Assembly: GCA_903840935.1 (NCBI GenBank)
Contig: CAIMHT010000067.1
Location: 1-32,823 of the forward strand
Direction: 5' to 3'
DNA from: an uncultured Chlorobiaceae bacterium
Lineage (GTDB): Bacteria > Bacteroidota > Chlorobiia > Chlorobiales > Chlorobiaceae
Length of the DNA stretch: 32,823 nucleotides
The first letter of the stretch is position 1, and every line of letters begins with the position of its first letter. The notes beneath the pieces are model-generated. The model ran no database searches. It was not told the origin of the DNA and saw only the letters and a program-made list of their open reading frames with translations. The position numbers were made by a program, and so were the translations under genes. Shown here piece by piece: positions 25,783 to 32,823 of the stretch.

Positions 25783-25800
25783 CTTACACTGCAATGTAAG
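25783..25800. promoter_or_regulatory. Near-perfect palindrome upstream of the eRF1/Dom34-like gene
   Basis: An 18-bp palindrome with arms CTTACA and TGTAAG around CTGCAA, with one mismatched pair, in a gene-free region of about 290 bp (25670-25959). Symmetric half-sites of 6 bp are typical of dimeric regulator binding. The regulator is unknown. Confidence 0.4.
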
Positions 25801-25877
25801 CAAAAATTATTATGTCATTACAGAGCTTTTACTTTTGACGCAACAGAACCCTTTCAATACGTCAACAAGCAAAGCTA

Positions 25878-25916
25878 CGCACAGGATCAGCGGGTGATAA
25901 ACAGCGATCCTGTGCG
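25878..25916. terminator. Stem-loop downstream of sdhB
   Basis: Perfect 11-bp arms CGCACAGGATC and GATCCTGTGCG with a 17-nt loop, 44 bp after the sdhB stop. No clear U-run follows, so it may be a weak or factor-assisted terminator, an mRNA 3'-end stabiliser, or a repeat. It is the strongest inverted repeat in this intergenic region. Confidence 0.4.
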
Positions 25917-25959
25917 GGGAGGGAGAGCCCAATGAACCAGCAAGAAGCCCCGCTCTCTT

Positions 25960-26733
25960 TCAGAGGGACTCCTTGATCATCCGTTCCTTATCGGCAAAGA
26001 GTTTCGCGGCGAGAAACTCGCGGTTCATGCGGGCAATATTGACCACAGAAATTCCTTTTGGACACTCAGCCTCGCACGCGTAGGTATTGCTGCAACTGCC
26101 AAAACCAAGCTCGTCCATAGTGGCAACCATCTTCTGTACCCGTTTGGCAGCCTCAACCCTTCCCTGGGGAAGCAGAACAAGATGTGAGACCTTTGCGCCA
26201 ACAAAAAGCATGGCTGCTGCATTGGAGCAGGCCGCCACGCAGGCACCACACCCGATGCAGGTTGCAGCATCAAAAGCGGCGTCCGACTTCTCCTTTGGCA
26301 CCGCAATGGTATTGGCGTCAGGAACTCCGCCGGTATTCACCGATACGTAGCCGCCTGCCTGTATGATTTTATCAAATGCACTGCGATCAACAATGAGATC
26401 GCGGATAATGGGAAAGGCTTTGGCCCTCCATGGTTCAATTTGGATGATATCGCCATCAGTAAACGAGCGCATGTGAAGCTGGCATGTCGTCACTCCCTTG
26501 ACCGGTCCGTGAGGACGTCCGTTAATATACAGACTGCATGTGCCGCAAATACCCTCCCGACAGTCATGATCAAAGGCAACAGGATCGCCACCGGTCATAA
26601 TGAGCCTTTGATTCAGGGAATCGAGCATTTCAAAAAAGGAGCTGTCAGGCGAGATTCCGGAAATATCATAGGAAACCATCTCCCCTTTGGCCGAGGCGTT
26701 GCTCTGTCGCCAGATTTTCAGCGTAAAGTTCAT
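25960..26733 (-). CDS. sdhB: Succinate dehydrogenase/fumarate reductase iron-sulfur subunit
   Basis: A subunit of about 257 residues carrying the electron relay. The [2Fe-2S] motif is [15 protein letters not shown], the [4Fe-4S] motif is [13 protein letters not shown], and a further cluster region is CEAECPKG. The start ATG 26733 follows the sdhA stop by 9 bp with AGGTG upstream; the in-frame GTG at 26739 is less likely. Third gene of sdhCAB. Confidence 0.95.
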   Translation of the reverse strand: MNFTLKIWRQSNASAKGEMVSYDISGISPDSSFFEMLDSLNQRLIMTGGDPVAFDHDCREGICGTCSLYINGRPHGPVKGVTTCQLHMRSFTDGDIIQIEPWRAKAFPIIRDLIVDRSAFDKIIQAGGYVSVNTGGVPDANTIAVPKEKSDAAFDAATCIGCGACVAACSNAAAMLFVGAKVSHLVLLPQGRVEAAKRVQKMVATMDELGFGSCSNTYACEAECPKGISVVNIARMNREFLAAKLFADKERMIKESL

Positions 26734-26742
26734 AATCACCTG

Positions 26743-28683
26743 TTATTTATAGCTCCGCTGGGAGAGCTTGATCTCGTTGAATTGAAGTTCCTCACGGTGC
26801 AGCTCAGCAGCAGCATCACGCCCCTTGTGTTCCCATGCGCCAACGAAAGCGAACTTATCGTCATTGCGCAATGCTTCGCCCTCACTGGTTTGATACTCCT
26901 CCCTGAAATGGCCCCCGCACGACTCCTTTCGCTGCTGGGCATCGCGCACCATAAGCTGGCCGAGCTCGATAAAATCGGCAACCCGACATGCTTTTTCGAG
27001 TTCCGGATTGTATTCGTCCGCACCACCGGGAATGCGCACCCCTCGAGCAAATTCCTGTCGAAGTTCCGTAAGCTGGTAAAGTGCTTCGGTAAGCCCTGCA
27101 TCGTTTCGCGCCATACCGCAATACTCCCACATGATCTTGCCAAGACGACGATGGAAATGATCGACCGACTCCTTGCCTGAGCTGTTTTTGATCTGCTTCA
27201 GGCGGTCGGTTACTCCATTTGCTGCAAGAGTAAATTCGGAGGAGGCGGTGTCGAACCGTGGCGTATGAATTTCAGTCGCCAGATAGTTCCCGATGGTATA
27301 GGGAAGAATAAAATAGCCGTCAGCAAGACCCTGCATAAGCGCTGAAGCCCCGAGGCGGTTTGCTCCGTGATCGGAAAAATTGCACTCTCCGATAGCATAA
27401 AGGCCGGGAATGGTGGTCATAAGATCATAATCAACCCAGAGGCCTCCCATGGTGTAATGCACTGCTGGATAGATCATCATCGGCATTTCATAGGGACTTT
27501 CTGCAACAATCTGCTCGTACATCTGGAACAGGTTGCCGTAAAGAGAGTCAATGGCGTCATGCCCCTTGCGTTTGATGGCATCGGAAAAATCAAGGAAAAC
27601 TGCCATTCCGGTAGTGCCGACACCGAAACCCGCATCGCAACGCTCTTTGGCCGCCCTTGACGCCACATCCCTTGGGACAAGATTACCGAAAGCAGGGTAA
27701 CGACGTTCCAGATAGTAGTCACGATCCGCTTCAGCAATATCGGAGGGCTTGATCTCTTTGTTCCTCAGTCTTTCAACATCTTTTATCTTGGCCGGCACCC
27801 ATATCCTTCCATCATTCCGCAGGCTTTCGCTCATCAGCGTGAGCTTTGACTGCGCATCACCATGAACAGGAATACAGGTAGGGTGAATTTGGGTAAAGGC
27901 CGGGTTGGCAAACATCGCACCTTTCTTGAAGGCGCTCCATGCCGGCGTCACATTGGAGCCCATGGCGTTGGTGGAGAGAAAAAAAACATTACCGTATCCA
28001 CCGCTTGCCAGCACAACAGCATGGGCTGCATGACGCTCTATCTCGCCGGTAACCAGGTTTCGGGCAATGACGCCGCGCGCTTTTCCGTCAATCAGTACGG
28101 TATCAAGCACATCGCGACGGTTAAACAGGGTGACATTACCAGCCGCAATCTGACGACTGAGGGCTCCGTAGGCACCAATCAAGAGCTGCTGTCCGGTCTG
28201 TCCCCTCGCATAAAAAGTCCTCGAAACCTGTGCTCCCCCGAAAGAGCGGTTGGTCAGCAGGCCACCGTACTCCCGGGCAAACGGTACACCCTGCGCCACA
28301 CAAAGGTCGATAATCTGGTTACTGACTTCAGCAAGACGATAGACGTTTGCTTCGCGAGCACGATAATCGCCACCCTTGATGGTGTCGTAAAAGAGCCGAT
28401 AGGCGCTGTCACCGTCGTTTGGATAATTTTTTGCGGCATTGATTCCTCCCTGGGCAGCAATACTGTGTGCACGACGCGGTGTATCCTGGTAGCAGAATAC
28501 CTTGACATTGTAACCGAGCTGCCCGAGCGATGCAGCAGCCGAGGCTCCGGCAAGACCGGTACCGACGACAATGATATCAAGTTTGCGTTTGTTGTTGGGG
28601 TTTACCAGTTTGCAGCCCGATTTGTAGGCGGTCCATTTTTCAGCCACCGGCCCTTCAGGGATTCTGGCGTTGAGGCGTGTCAT
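26743..28683 (-). CDS. sdhA: Succinate dehydrogenase/fumarate reductase flavoprotein subunit
   Basis: About 646 residues. FAD-binding motifs [19 protein letters not shown] and [17 protein letters not shown] (covalent FAD histidine) are at the N-terminus, and the dicarboxylate site region with HPTCIP and [19 protein letters not shown] follows. In green sulfur bacteria such an enzyme could run as fumarate reductase in the reductive TCA cycle. The start is ATG 28683, since family members begin near there; the longer open frame to 28818 overlaps sdhC. It lies 58 bp downstream of sdhC. Confidence 0.95.
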   Translation of the reverse strand: MTRLNARIPEGPVAEKWTAYKSGCKLVNPNNKRKLDIIVVGTGLAGASAAASLGQLGYNVKVFCYQDTPRRAHSIAAQGGINAAKNYPNDGDSAYRLFYDTIKGGDYRAREANVYRLAEVSNQIIDLCVAQGVPFAREYGGLLTNRSFGGAQVSRTFYARGQTGQQLLIGAYGALSRQIAAGNVTLFNRRDVLDTVLIDGKARGVIARNLVTGEIERHAAHAVVLASGGYGNVFFLSTNAMGSNVTPAWSAFKKGAMFANPAFTQIHPTCIPVHGDAQSKLTLMSESLRNDGRIWVPAKIKDVERLRNKEIKPSDIAEADRDYYLERRYPAFGNLVPRDVASRAAKERCDAGFGVGTTGMAVFLDFSDAIKRKGHDAIDSLYGNLFQMYEQIVAESPYEMPMMIYPAVHYTMGGLWVDYDLMTTIPGLYAIGECNFSDHGANRLGASALMQGLADGYFILPYTIGNYLATEIHTPRFDTASSEFTLAANGVTDRLKQIKNSSGKESVDHFHRRLGKIMWEYCGMARNDAGLTEALYQLTELRQEFARGVRIPGGADEYNPELEKACRVADFIELGQLMVRDAQQRKESCGGHFREEYQTSEGEALRNDDKFAFVGAWEHKGRDAAAELHREELQFNEIKLSQRSYK

Positions 28684-28741
28684 TGAAGAGTATTGTGAGT
28701 GTTGTTTTTGGTAAAAAACACAGTCCTTGTTTGTTAATAAA

Positions 28742-29404
28742 TTATTTAAATAAATAGATATAAATCGGAACAAGAGTGAAACCGAGGGCAATAAAGACCG
28801 AGTAGGCCGAACCGACAAACTTTACGGCATCGGTATACTTGCTGTGGTTCCAGCCGAGTGTCTGAAAAGCCGATTGTATGGCATGGTTCAGATGAATGCC
28901 AAGAAAAACAAAGGAGATAACATAAAGGATTGTGTACCAGGGAGTTGAAAACAAAAGCAGTGTGCGGTGATAGAAGTCGTGGCTTGCTATACCTGGAGGT
29001 GGTGCTACAAGGCCGATCTTGATAAAGTAGAAATCAATAAAATGGAGAAAGAGGAAGATGAAGACAATGATACCGGTATGGAACATGTACTTTGAAAAGA
29101 AGGAGGTATCAGAGCTGTTGCCGCAGGCATATGCAATTGGTCGGGCAGCACGATTCTGGAAGGAGACCAGCACGCCGAAAATGATATGAAGGAGAAATCC
29201 GGCGAAAAGAACGATCTCGAAGACTTTGATAAGGGAGTTGGTGCCCATGAAGGTTGCTGCTTCTGTGAACATACGGCCCCCATCATCTTTCAGCAGCATA
29301 AGATTGATGCCGAGATGCACACACAAAAATGTAACCAGAAAAAGCCCGGCAAGCGCCATCAGTACTTTTTTGATAATAGACGAAAACATGAGCATGATGT
29401 TCAT
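28742..29404 (-). CDS. sdhC: Succinate dehydrogenase cytochrome b subunit (b558 type)
   Basis: About 220 residues with five hydrophobic segments, beginning [23 protein letters not shown]. Candidate haem histidines lie in [30 protein letters not shown] and GIHLNHAIQ. This fits the di-haem b558 subunit of Bacteroidetes/Chlorobi-type complexes, which anchors SdhAB and exchanges electrons with quinones. Alternative starts at 29395 and 29389 exist. First gene of sdhCAB. Confidence 0.9.
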   Translation of the reverse strand: MNIMLMFSSIIKKVLMALAGLFLVTFLCVHLGINLMLLKDDGGRMFTEAATFMGTNSLIKVFEIVLFAGFLLHIIFGVLVSFQNRAARPIAYACGNSSDTSFFSKYMFHTGIIVFIFLFLHFIDFYFIKIGLVAPPPGIASHDFYHRTLLLFSTPWYTILYVISFVFLGIHLNHAIQSAFQTLGWNHSKYTDAVKFVGSAYSVFIALGFTLVPIYIYLFK

Positions 29405-29505
29405 ACTATGGTTATTTCAATGGGAAAGAACTGTGGATTTTATCCTGAGGGTCATAAGGTAAGTTCCTCTTTTTGAACTTCCAATAAAAAAATCACGCGT
29501 TATCG

Positions 29506-30147
29506 TCACCCTTCAATCAAAGCAACCGCTCTGACGGGTGAGGCTTCAGCCCCGACAATGTTGAGTGGAAAGCCGCAAAAGATGAACGGAGAATGCAATA
29601 GAGCAGGCGGACAGACAAGATTTTCAATGATAATGATCTCTTTTTGCAGTAAAATACTGTGAACAGGAAAATCAGCCGATTCAGGTGCATCGACAGAAAT
29701 CATGTCAACACCGACTCCTTTAAGATGAAAACCGGTCAGCCAAAGAGCCGCGTCAGAGGTGAGCAGAGGGTAGCCAGTAAAATAGTCTGCTGAGCCCCAG
29801 TATTGACTCCACCCGGAACAGAGCAGCAGAAACTCACTATTCTGGATGAGATCCCGGAATGGAAGAAGCGTCTCAGCCGTAATCATCCCGCCCGTCAGGC
29901 CCCGGAGATCAATCGCAACCCCCTTTCCGGCAAACCGCTCAACCGTGAACGCATCAAGCGAGCTGCCTGCCGGAAGGATGTGCGAAGGAAGATCGACATG
30001 GGTGCCGGTATGGGAGGAGATGGTCATAAGCTGCTCGGCAAAACCGTGCTCCCCAATGGAGGCAAGAGAGCGAAAAGTCTGGGCGGGAGTGCCGGAATAA
30101 CAGGGCATTGCTGCCTCAATGGTATGACTGAGATCAACAAACCGCAT
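29506..30147 (-). CDS. Cyclase family protein (metal-dependent, kynurenine-formamidase-like)
   Basis: A metal-dependent hydrolase of about 213 residues of the cyclase family, which includes bacterial kynurenine formamidases. The metal motif is SSHTGTHVDLPSHIL (HxGTHxDxPxH). A second half has VGVDMISVDAPES and ICG-like FCGFPLNIVGAEASPVRAVAL. The actual substrate is unknown; no tryptophan-degradation genes lie nearby. The ATG 30147 overlaps the stop of the upstream hydrolase by one base, so the two are translationally coupled. Confidence 0.8.
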   Translation of the reverse strand: MRFVDLSHTIEAAMPCYSGTPAQTFRSLASIGEHGFAEQLMTISSHTGTHVDLPSHILPAGSSLDAFTVERFAGKGVAIDLRGLTGGMITAETLLPFRDLIQNSEFLLLCSGWSQYWGSADYFTGYPLLTSDAALWLTGFHLKGVGVDMISVDAPESADFPVHSILLQKEIIIIENLVCPPALLHSPFIFCGFPLNIVGAEASPVRAVALIEG

Positions 30148-30923
30148 CACCCGTGTACCTTTTTTTGCTCGATCCGGCTGATGACATATTCGAGAATCGA
30201 CTGCACTGCTTTTTCCTTTTCGCAATCGCAAAAAATCTGGTGCCCGGAACGCTCAAGCCACAGGATAGACTTTTCTGAGGGAGGTGTCGCAATCCTGTTA
30301 TACAGTATGAGTGCACTTTCCGGTCGCACCGTATTTTCTTTGCGATTGTGTATGATCAGAACGGGTACCGTAATGCGGCCAAGCAGTGGCGTGCTTTTTT
30401 TGATCAGGTCGAAAAAAGAGATGATTGCGTCTGTCGGTACCCACGAATAATGAGGAGTGCAGGTTTTGCATTCCGCTTCGGCAAAATCACTCTTCAACTC
30501 CCAATTCCTTATGATTCTGCCAAGAAGTGGAGCGGCAAAATGGAGTGGACGGCCTGGAGCGAGCACCGAAACAAGTTTGATTGCCGGTGTGGCCAGCACA
30601 AGAGAATCAATCTTCTCCCGATACCGGACGGCGAGGTTCAGGGAGAGCAGAGCGCCCATACTGTGGCCGATCACAATGATCTGCTCCGCCTCAAGCGAGA
30701 GTTTTTGAAGCGCATCTTCAGCATCGGCCATCCATTGTTCCCACTTCACTACACGGAGCACCTCTGGCGACGAGGCACCATGCCCGGCCAAAAGAGGCAC
30801 ACTGAGTGGAATGCCAAGCTTCTGTAAAGAGAGTGACAACAACTTTACACTGTCAAGCGTTGCCGTAAAACCGTGAATGACAAGAACTCCGAGAGGGCTT
30901 CGCACCTGGTATTGTTCATCCAT
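30147..30923 (-). CDS. Alpha/beta hydrolase (serine esterase/lipase-like)
   Basis: A 258-residue alpha/beta hydrolase. LVIHGFTATLDSV is the oxyanion region, GHSMGALLSLNLA holds the nucleophilic serine, and ERSGHQIFCDCEKE holds the catalytic histidine. The acid position, usually Asp, reads as Glu in NRKENTVRP, a conservative change worth checking. Closest named group is carboxylesterase Est30-like or monoacylglycerol lipase-like. The best Shine-Dalgarno sequence upstream (AAAGGAGG) is 19 nt from this ATG; a tiny leader frame lies between (see findings). Confidence 0.82.
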   Translation of the reverse strand: MDEQYQVRSPLGVLVIHGFTATLDSVKLLSLSLQKLGIPLSVPLLAGHGASSPEVLRVVKWEQWMADAEDALQKLSLEAEQIIVIGHSMGALLSLNLAVRYREKIDSLVLATPAIKLVSVLAPGRPLHFAAPLLGRIIRNWELKSDFAEAECKTCTPHYSWVPTDAIISFFDLIKKSTPLLGRITVPVLIIHNRKENTVRPESALILYNRIATPPSEKSILWLERSGHQIFCDCEKEKAVQSILEYVISRIEQKKVHG

Positions 30924-31025
30924 GATTGCATCTCGTCATAGTCCTCCTTTGGAAAAACAGTTTACCGCAGAACATCCTCTGAAACAGGGAATACCCCAGG
31001 GAGACGTTAATAAGGGATATTGCGT

Positions 31026-31041
31026 CAAAATAACTATTTTG
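31026..31041. promoter_or_regulatory. Inverted repeat upstream of rlpA
   Basis: Arms CAAAATA and TATTTTG around AC, 18 bp before the rlpA start in the divergent intergenic region (30924-31058). It could bind a regulator or be part of an AT-rich promoter. No clear -35/-10 pair was fixed. Confidence 0.3.
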
Positions 31042-31058
31042 TAGCAAAATAAATTCAA

Positions 31059-31571
31059 ATGAACACAACGATTCGTAAGGTTCTGCTGACCGGATGCATG
31101 CTGCTTCCCCTGGCACTCAGCTCGTGCTCGTCAACACGTGCCCCATGGAGCGAGCACAAGGTTCTTTCACCTGAAGAAGCGTACCGGCTGGGGAAAATCA
31201 AAAATACTCCATACGTTATCAACGGTCGGGTCTATGTGCCCATGAGCTACGAAGAGGCCCTCTCGTACGAAGAGACCGGCACCGCGTCATGGTACGGTCA
31301 GGAGACGCTCGACCAGCATAGCGGGCAGTTAACCGCCTACGGAGAAATTTTCGACCCGTCACTGCCAAGCGCCGCACACAAATATCTGCCTCTGCCCTCT
31401 CTGGTAAAAGTAACCAATCTCGATACCCATGCATCAATGGTTGTCCGAGTCAATGATCGCGGGCCATTTGTCGATAATCGCGTTATCGATCTAAGCGCGG
31501 AAGCTGCCAAACAACTGGGATTCTTCGAAAAAGGGACGGCCAAAGTCAAGGTCGAGGTTATCTCGCGGTAA
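31059..31571 (+). CDS. rlpA: RlpA-family lipoprotein (septal lytic transglycosylase-like)
   Basis: A 170-residue lipoprotein with lipobox LALSSC (Cys23) and a double-psi beta-barrel domain. Signature motifs are TGTASWYGQETLDQHSG, TAYGEIFD, AAHKYLPLPSLVKVTNLD, VRVNDRGPF with the catalytic aspartate, and RVIDLSAEAAKQLGF. Known RlpA proteins cleave naked glycan strands at the septum. A SPOR domain is absent, as in many short homologues. Convergent with the VapC remnant. Confidence 0.92.
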   Translation: MNTTIRKVLLTGCMLLPLALSSCSSTRAPWSEHKVLSPEEAYRLGKIKNTPYVINGRVYVPMSYEEALSYEETGTASWYGQETLDQHSGQLTAYGEIFDPSLPSAAHKYLPLPSLVKVTNLDTHASMVVRVNDRGPFVDNRVIDLSAEAAKQLGFFEKGTAKVKVEVISR

Positions 31572-31682
31572 CCATAACACAAACAAAACAATGGGTCTGG
31601 TAGGCCTGCCGCTTCAGGGATAATATTCAAGGTGCCAGACAAGGTATTGAAGGCAGCATGAAAGCCCTACCATTCCCGACCT

Positions 31683-31925
31683 TCACGTCAAAAGAGGCAG
31701 ACATTGAAAATGACTCATTTCAATTTCTGCGTACAATTCCTCTGGAGTCATACCCTTGAGAACCAACTTTCCGGAATTAAACTTGATGGATATTTCCTAT
31801 AGACTTGCCTGACTGAAAAAAACCTCACTTTCGTCTGAAACCAGGAGATCCGCAGCCCATTGGGGTAACTTCTCTGGATTAGTAAATGACCAAATCAGAT
31901 CGTGTGTATCAAGCAATATCTTCAT
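31683..31925 (-). pseudogene. VapC-type PIN toxin remnant with amber codon
   Basis: The first 42 codons begin MKILLDTHDLIWSFTNPEKL and end with VFFSQASL, a typical VapC N-terminus including the first acidic residue. Codon 43 is TAG (31797-31799) where relatives usually have Trp (ASLWE). Beyond it the frame resumes as EISIKFNSGKLVLKGMTPEEL and stops at 31683. The remaining PIN domain is missing. Its ATG overlaps the antitoxin stop (ATGA). Confidence 0.82.
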
Positions 31926-32101
31926 GAATTCAAGAATTCCTCGTCCGACATTTTCCAATCGTCCCGAAACTCAACTTGTACCTTTCCTGCCAAGGAACCG
32001 AGTTTTCTCTCTTTGATTCTTTTGTACTCCGCAATTGGAACAATGACCGCAATCGTATGTCGCGTGCGACCAAACGAAATACCGATTTCATTTGCAAGGG
32101 G
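31922..32101 (-). pseudogene. Phd-type antitoxin remnant, 5'-truncated
   Basis: The C-terminal part of a Phd/YefM-type antitoxin: RTRHTIAVIVPIAEYKRIKERK, then LGSLAGKVQVEFRDDWKMSDEEFL, typical of the protein encoded before VapC. The usual N-terminal 25-30 residues with the start are gone; the open frame instead continues into the attC site and has no plausible start. The ATGA overlap with the following VapC remnant is preserved. Confidence 0.75.
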
Positions 32102-32103
32102 CG

Positions 32104-32175
32104 TGCCAACGACCAAGCTCACCGGCGGCAATGGAGCGCAGCGGAATTGCCGTCCGGTGCAGCGCCTTGTTAGGC
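32104..32175 (-). mobile_element. Integron-type attC recombination site
   Basis: On the minus strand the order is R'' GCCTAAC (RYYYAAC match), 5-nt spacer, L'' GCTGCACC, stem and loop, L' GGTGAGC, 6-nt spacer, R' GTTGGCA (imperfect GTTRRRY). The arms CACCGG-A-CGGCAAT and ATTGCCGCCGGTG pair with one extra A, and L'' carries an extra G over L'. Unpaired extra bases, the 5- and 6-nt spacers and the 72-bp length are those of attC sites. It begins 6 bp after the stop of the asparagine-synthetase fragment. No integrase is in the window. Confidence 0.8.
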
Positions 32176-32181
32176 AATCGA

Positions 32182-32748
32182 TCACGAGTTTTCGAATGCC
32201 GTTCGATACCAACGATCCGTGAACGCAATAGCCCAAAGGAGATTAAGCGTTTGACATGGAAGCACTTTCTTGCGTGCCAATAACTCGCATGACTTGATTA
32301 TTGGCTTCTTCTCTAAGAGGTGAGAAAGTGGACTTGTTGATTCAACAGCAGAGCGAAGGTAGCCGACAAATTCTGCACTAAAAAACACTTCTCCTTTAGG
32401 GTCTACAAATCCGCTCTTTGGACGATAAACCATATCGTGAGGTATGTGTCGACCTAAGGATCTCTTCAATGGAGCTTTCGGTTCCTCCATTTCCCAGCAG
32501 GGAATAGATGACAATGCCGTTGATACCATTTCAATTTCAAGAAAAGGATACAGTACCTTGTGCCCGGCCAACTCCAATATGGGTTGAGCTTTTTGAGCGA
32601 AAGTACCGGCACAAATCAATGCGAGATCAGCCGCAACAACCCGCATAGCCGGTGATTCGCCAGCCCATCCCCCAATCCATTTCTCTAGCAGCCTGTCGGA
32701 ATTGACATTCCAGCCAAAATAGCAATGATATTGCCCATAAGCTGCAAA
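32182..32748 (-). pseudogene. Asparagine-synthetase-like C-terminal fragment
   Basis: An open frame of 188 codons (from after a TGA at 32749-32751) that resembles the C-terminal part of the asparagine synthetase domain: ADLALICAGTFAQKAQPILELAGHKVLYPFLEIEMV, then KAPLKRSLGRHIPHDMVYRPKSGFVDP. The N-terminal glutaminase domain and the ATP-binding SGGxDS motif are absent. No good start precedes it; the first ATG is 32646. The fragment probably lost its 5' end. Its stop lies 6 bp from the attC site, so it sits where a cassette gene would. Confidence 0.65.
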
Positions 32749-32823
32749 TCACCTTATTTTTTGATCTTGGTCATTTATGACGGTACTTTTTTCTGTTGAA
32801 GAGACCAAAACAGGGTCAATCAG

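Noticed and set aside
1..32823. Possible CRISPR arrays or tRNA genes
   Set aside because: No regularly spaced short repeats were seen and no cloverleaf-like segment with a T-loop signature was found on either strand by eye.

Overview
The window looks like chromosome of a green sulfur bacterium (Chlorobiaceae/Chlorobi) or a close relative. This is inferred from the gene content: an sdhCAB set with a b558-type cytochrome subunit and a Bacteroidetes/Chlorobi-like flavoprotein, a BioG-type biotin operon headed by birA, and many toxin-antitoxin (TA) genes. No species-level marker is present, so the assignment is a reasoned guess. I saw no rRNA, tRNA, complete insertion sequence or CRISPR array.

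Region 1 (1-7250) is an accessory island dense in TA modules: an RHH/ParE-like pair, an AbiEi/AbiEii-like pair, ParD/ParE, YefM/YoeB, a VapB/VapC pair whose toxin gene is broken, and BrnT/BrnA. Only one ordinary-looking gene, a THUMP-like SAM methyltransferase, interrupts it. Three same-orientation copies of a dispersed repeat (near 1, 2489 and 4087) and two copies of a 27-nt hairpin (2352 and 3351) punctuate the modules. The third dispersed copy is read through as the C-terminus of the methyltransferase.

Region 2 (7258-15760) is metabolic. A long-chain acyl-CoA ligase lies downstream of a complete, tightly packed biotin operon on the minus strand: birA-bioB-bioF-bioG-bioC-bioD-bioA. BioC and BioG make pimeloyl-ACP on the fatty-acid machinery, BioF, BioA, BioD and BioB build biotin, and BirA attaches it to proteins. 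A near-consensus BirA operator sits over the predicted promoter in front of birA, so the operon probably senses biotin through its own first product.

Region 3 (15773-31571) is core housekeeping: an N-acetylmuramoyl-L-alanine amidase divergent from topA; feoAB ferrous iron uptake; a HIT hydrolase, a lipoprotein and a CNNM/CorC-type CBS membrane protein; a small eRF1/Dom34-like protein; the sdhCAB succinate dehydrogenase/fumarate reductase operon; a cyclase-family hydrolase coupled to an alpha/beta hydrolase; and an RlpA-like lipoprotein.

Region 4 (31680-32823) is a second accessory patch that looks like a decayed integron cassette remnant. A truncated asparagine-synthetase-like fragment is followed 6 bp after its stop by a well-formed attC site. 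A 5'-truncated Phd-type antitoxin and a VapC gene broken by an amber codon follow. No integrase is visible in the window.
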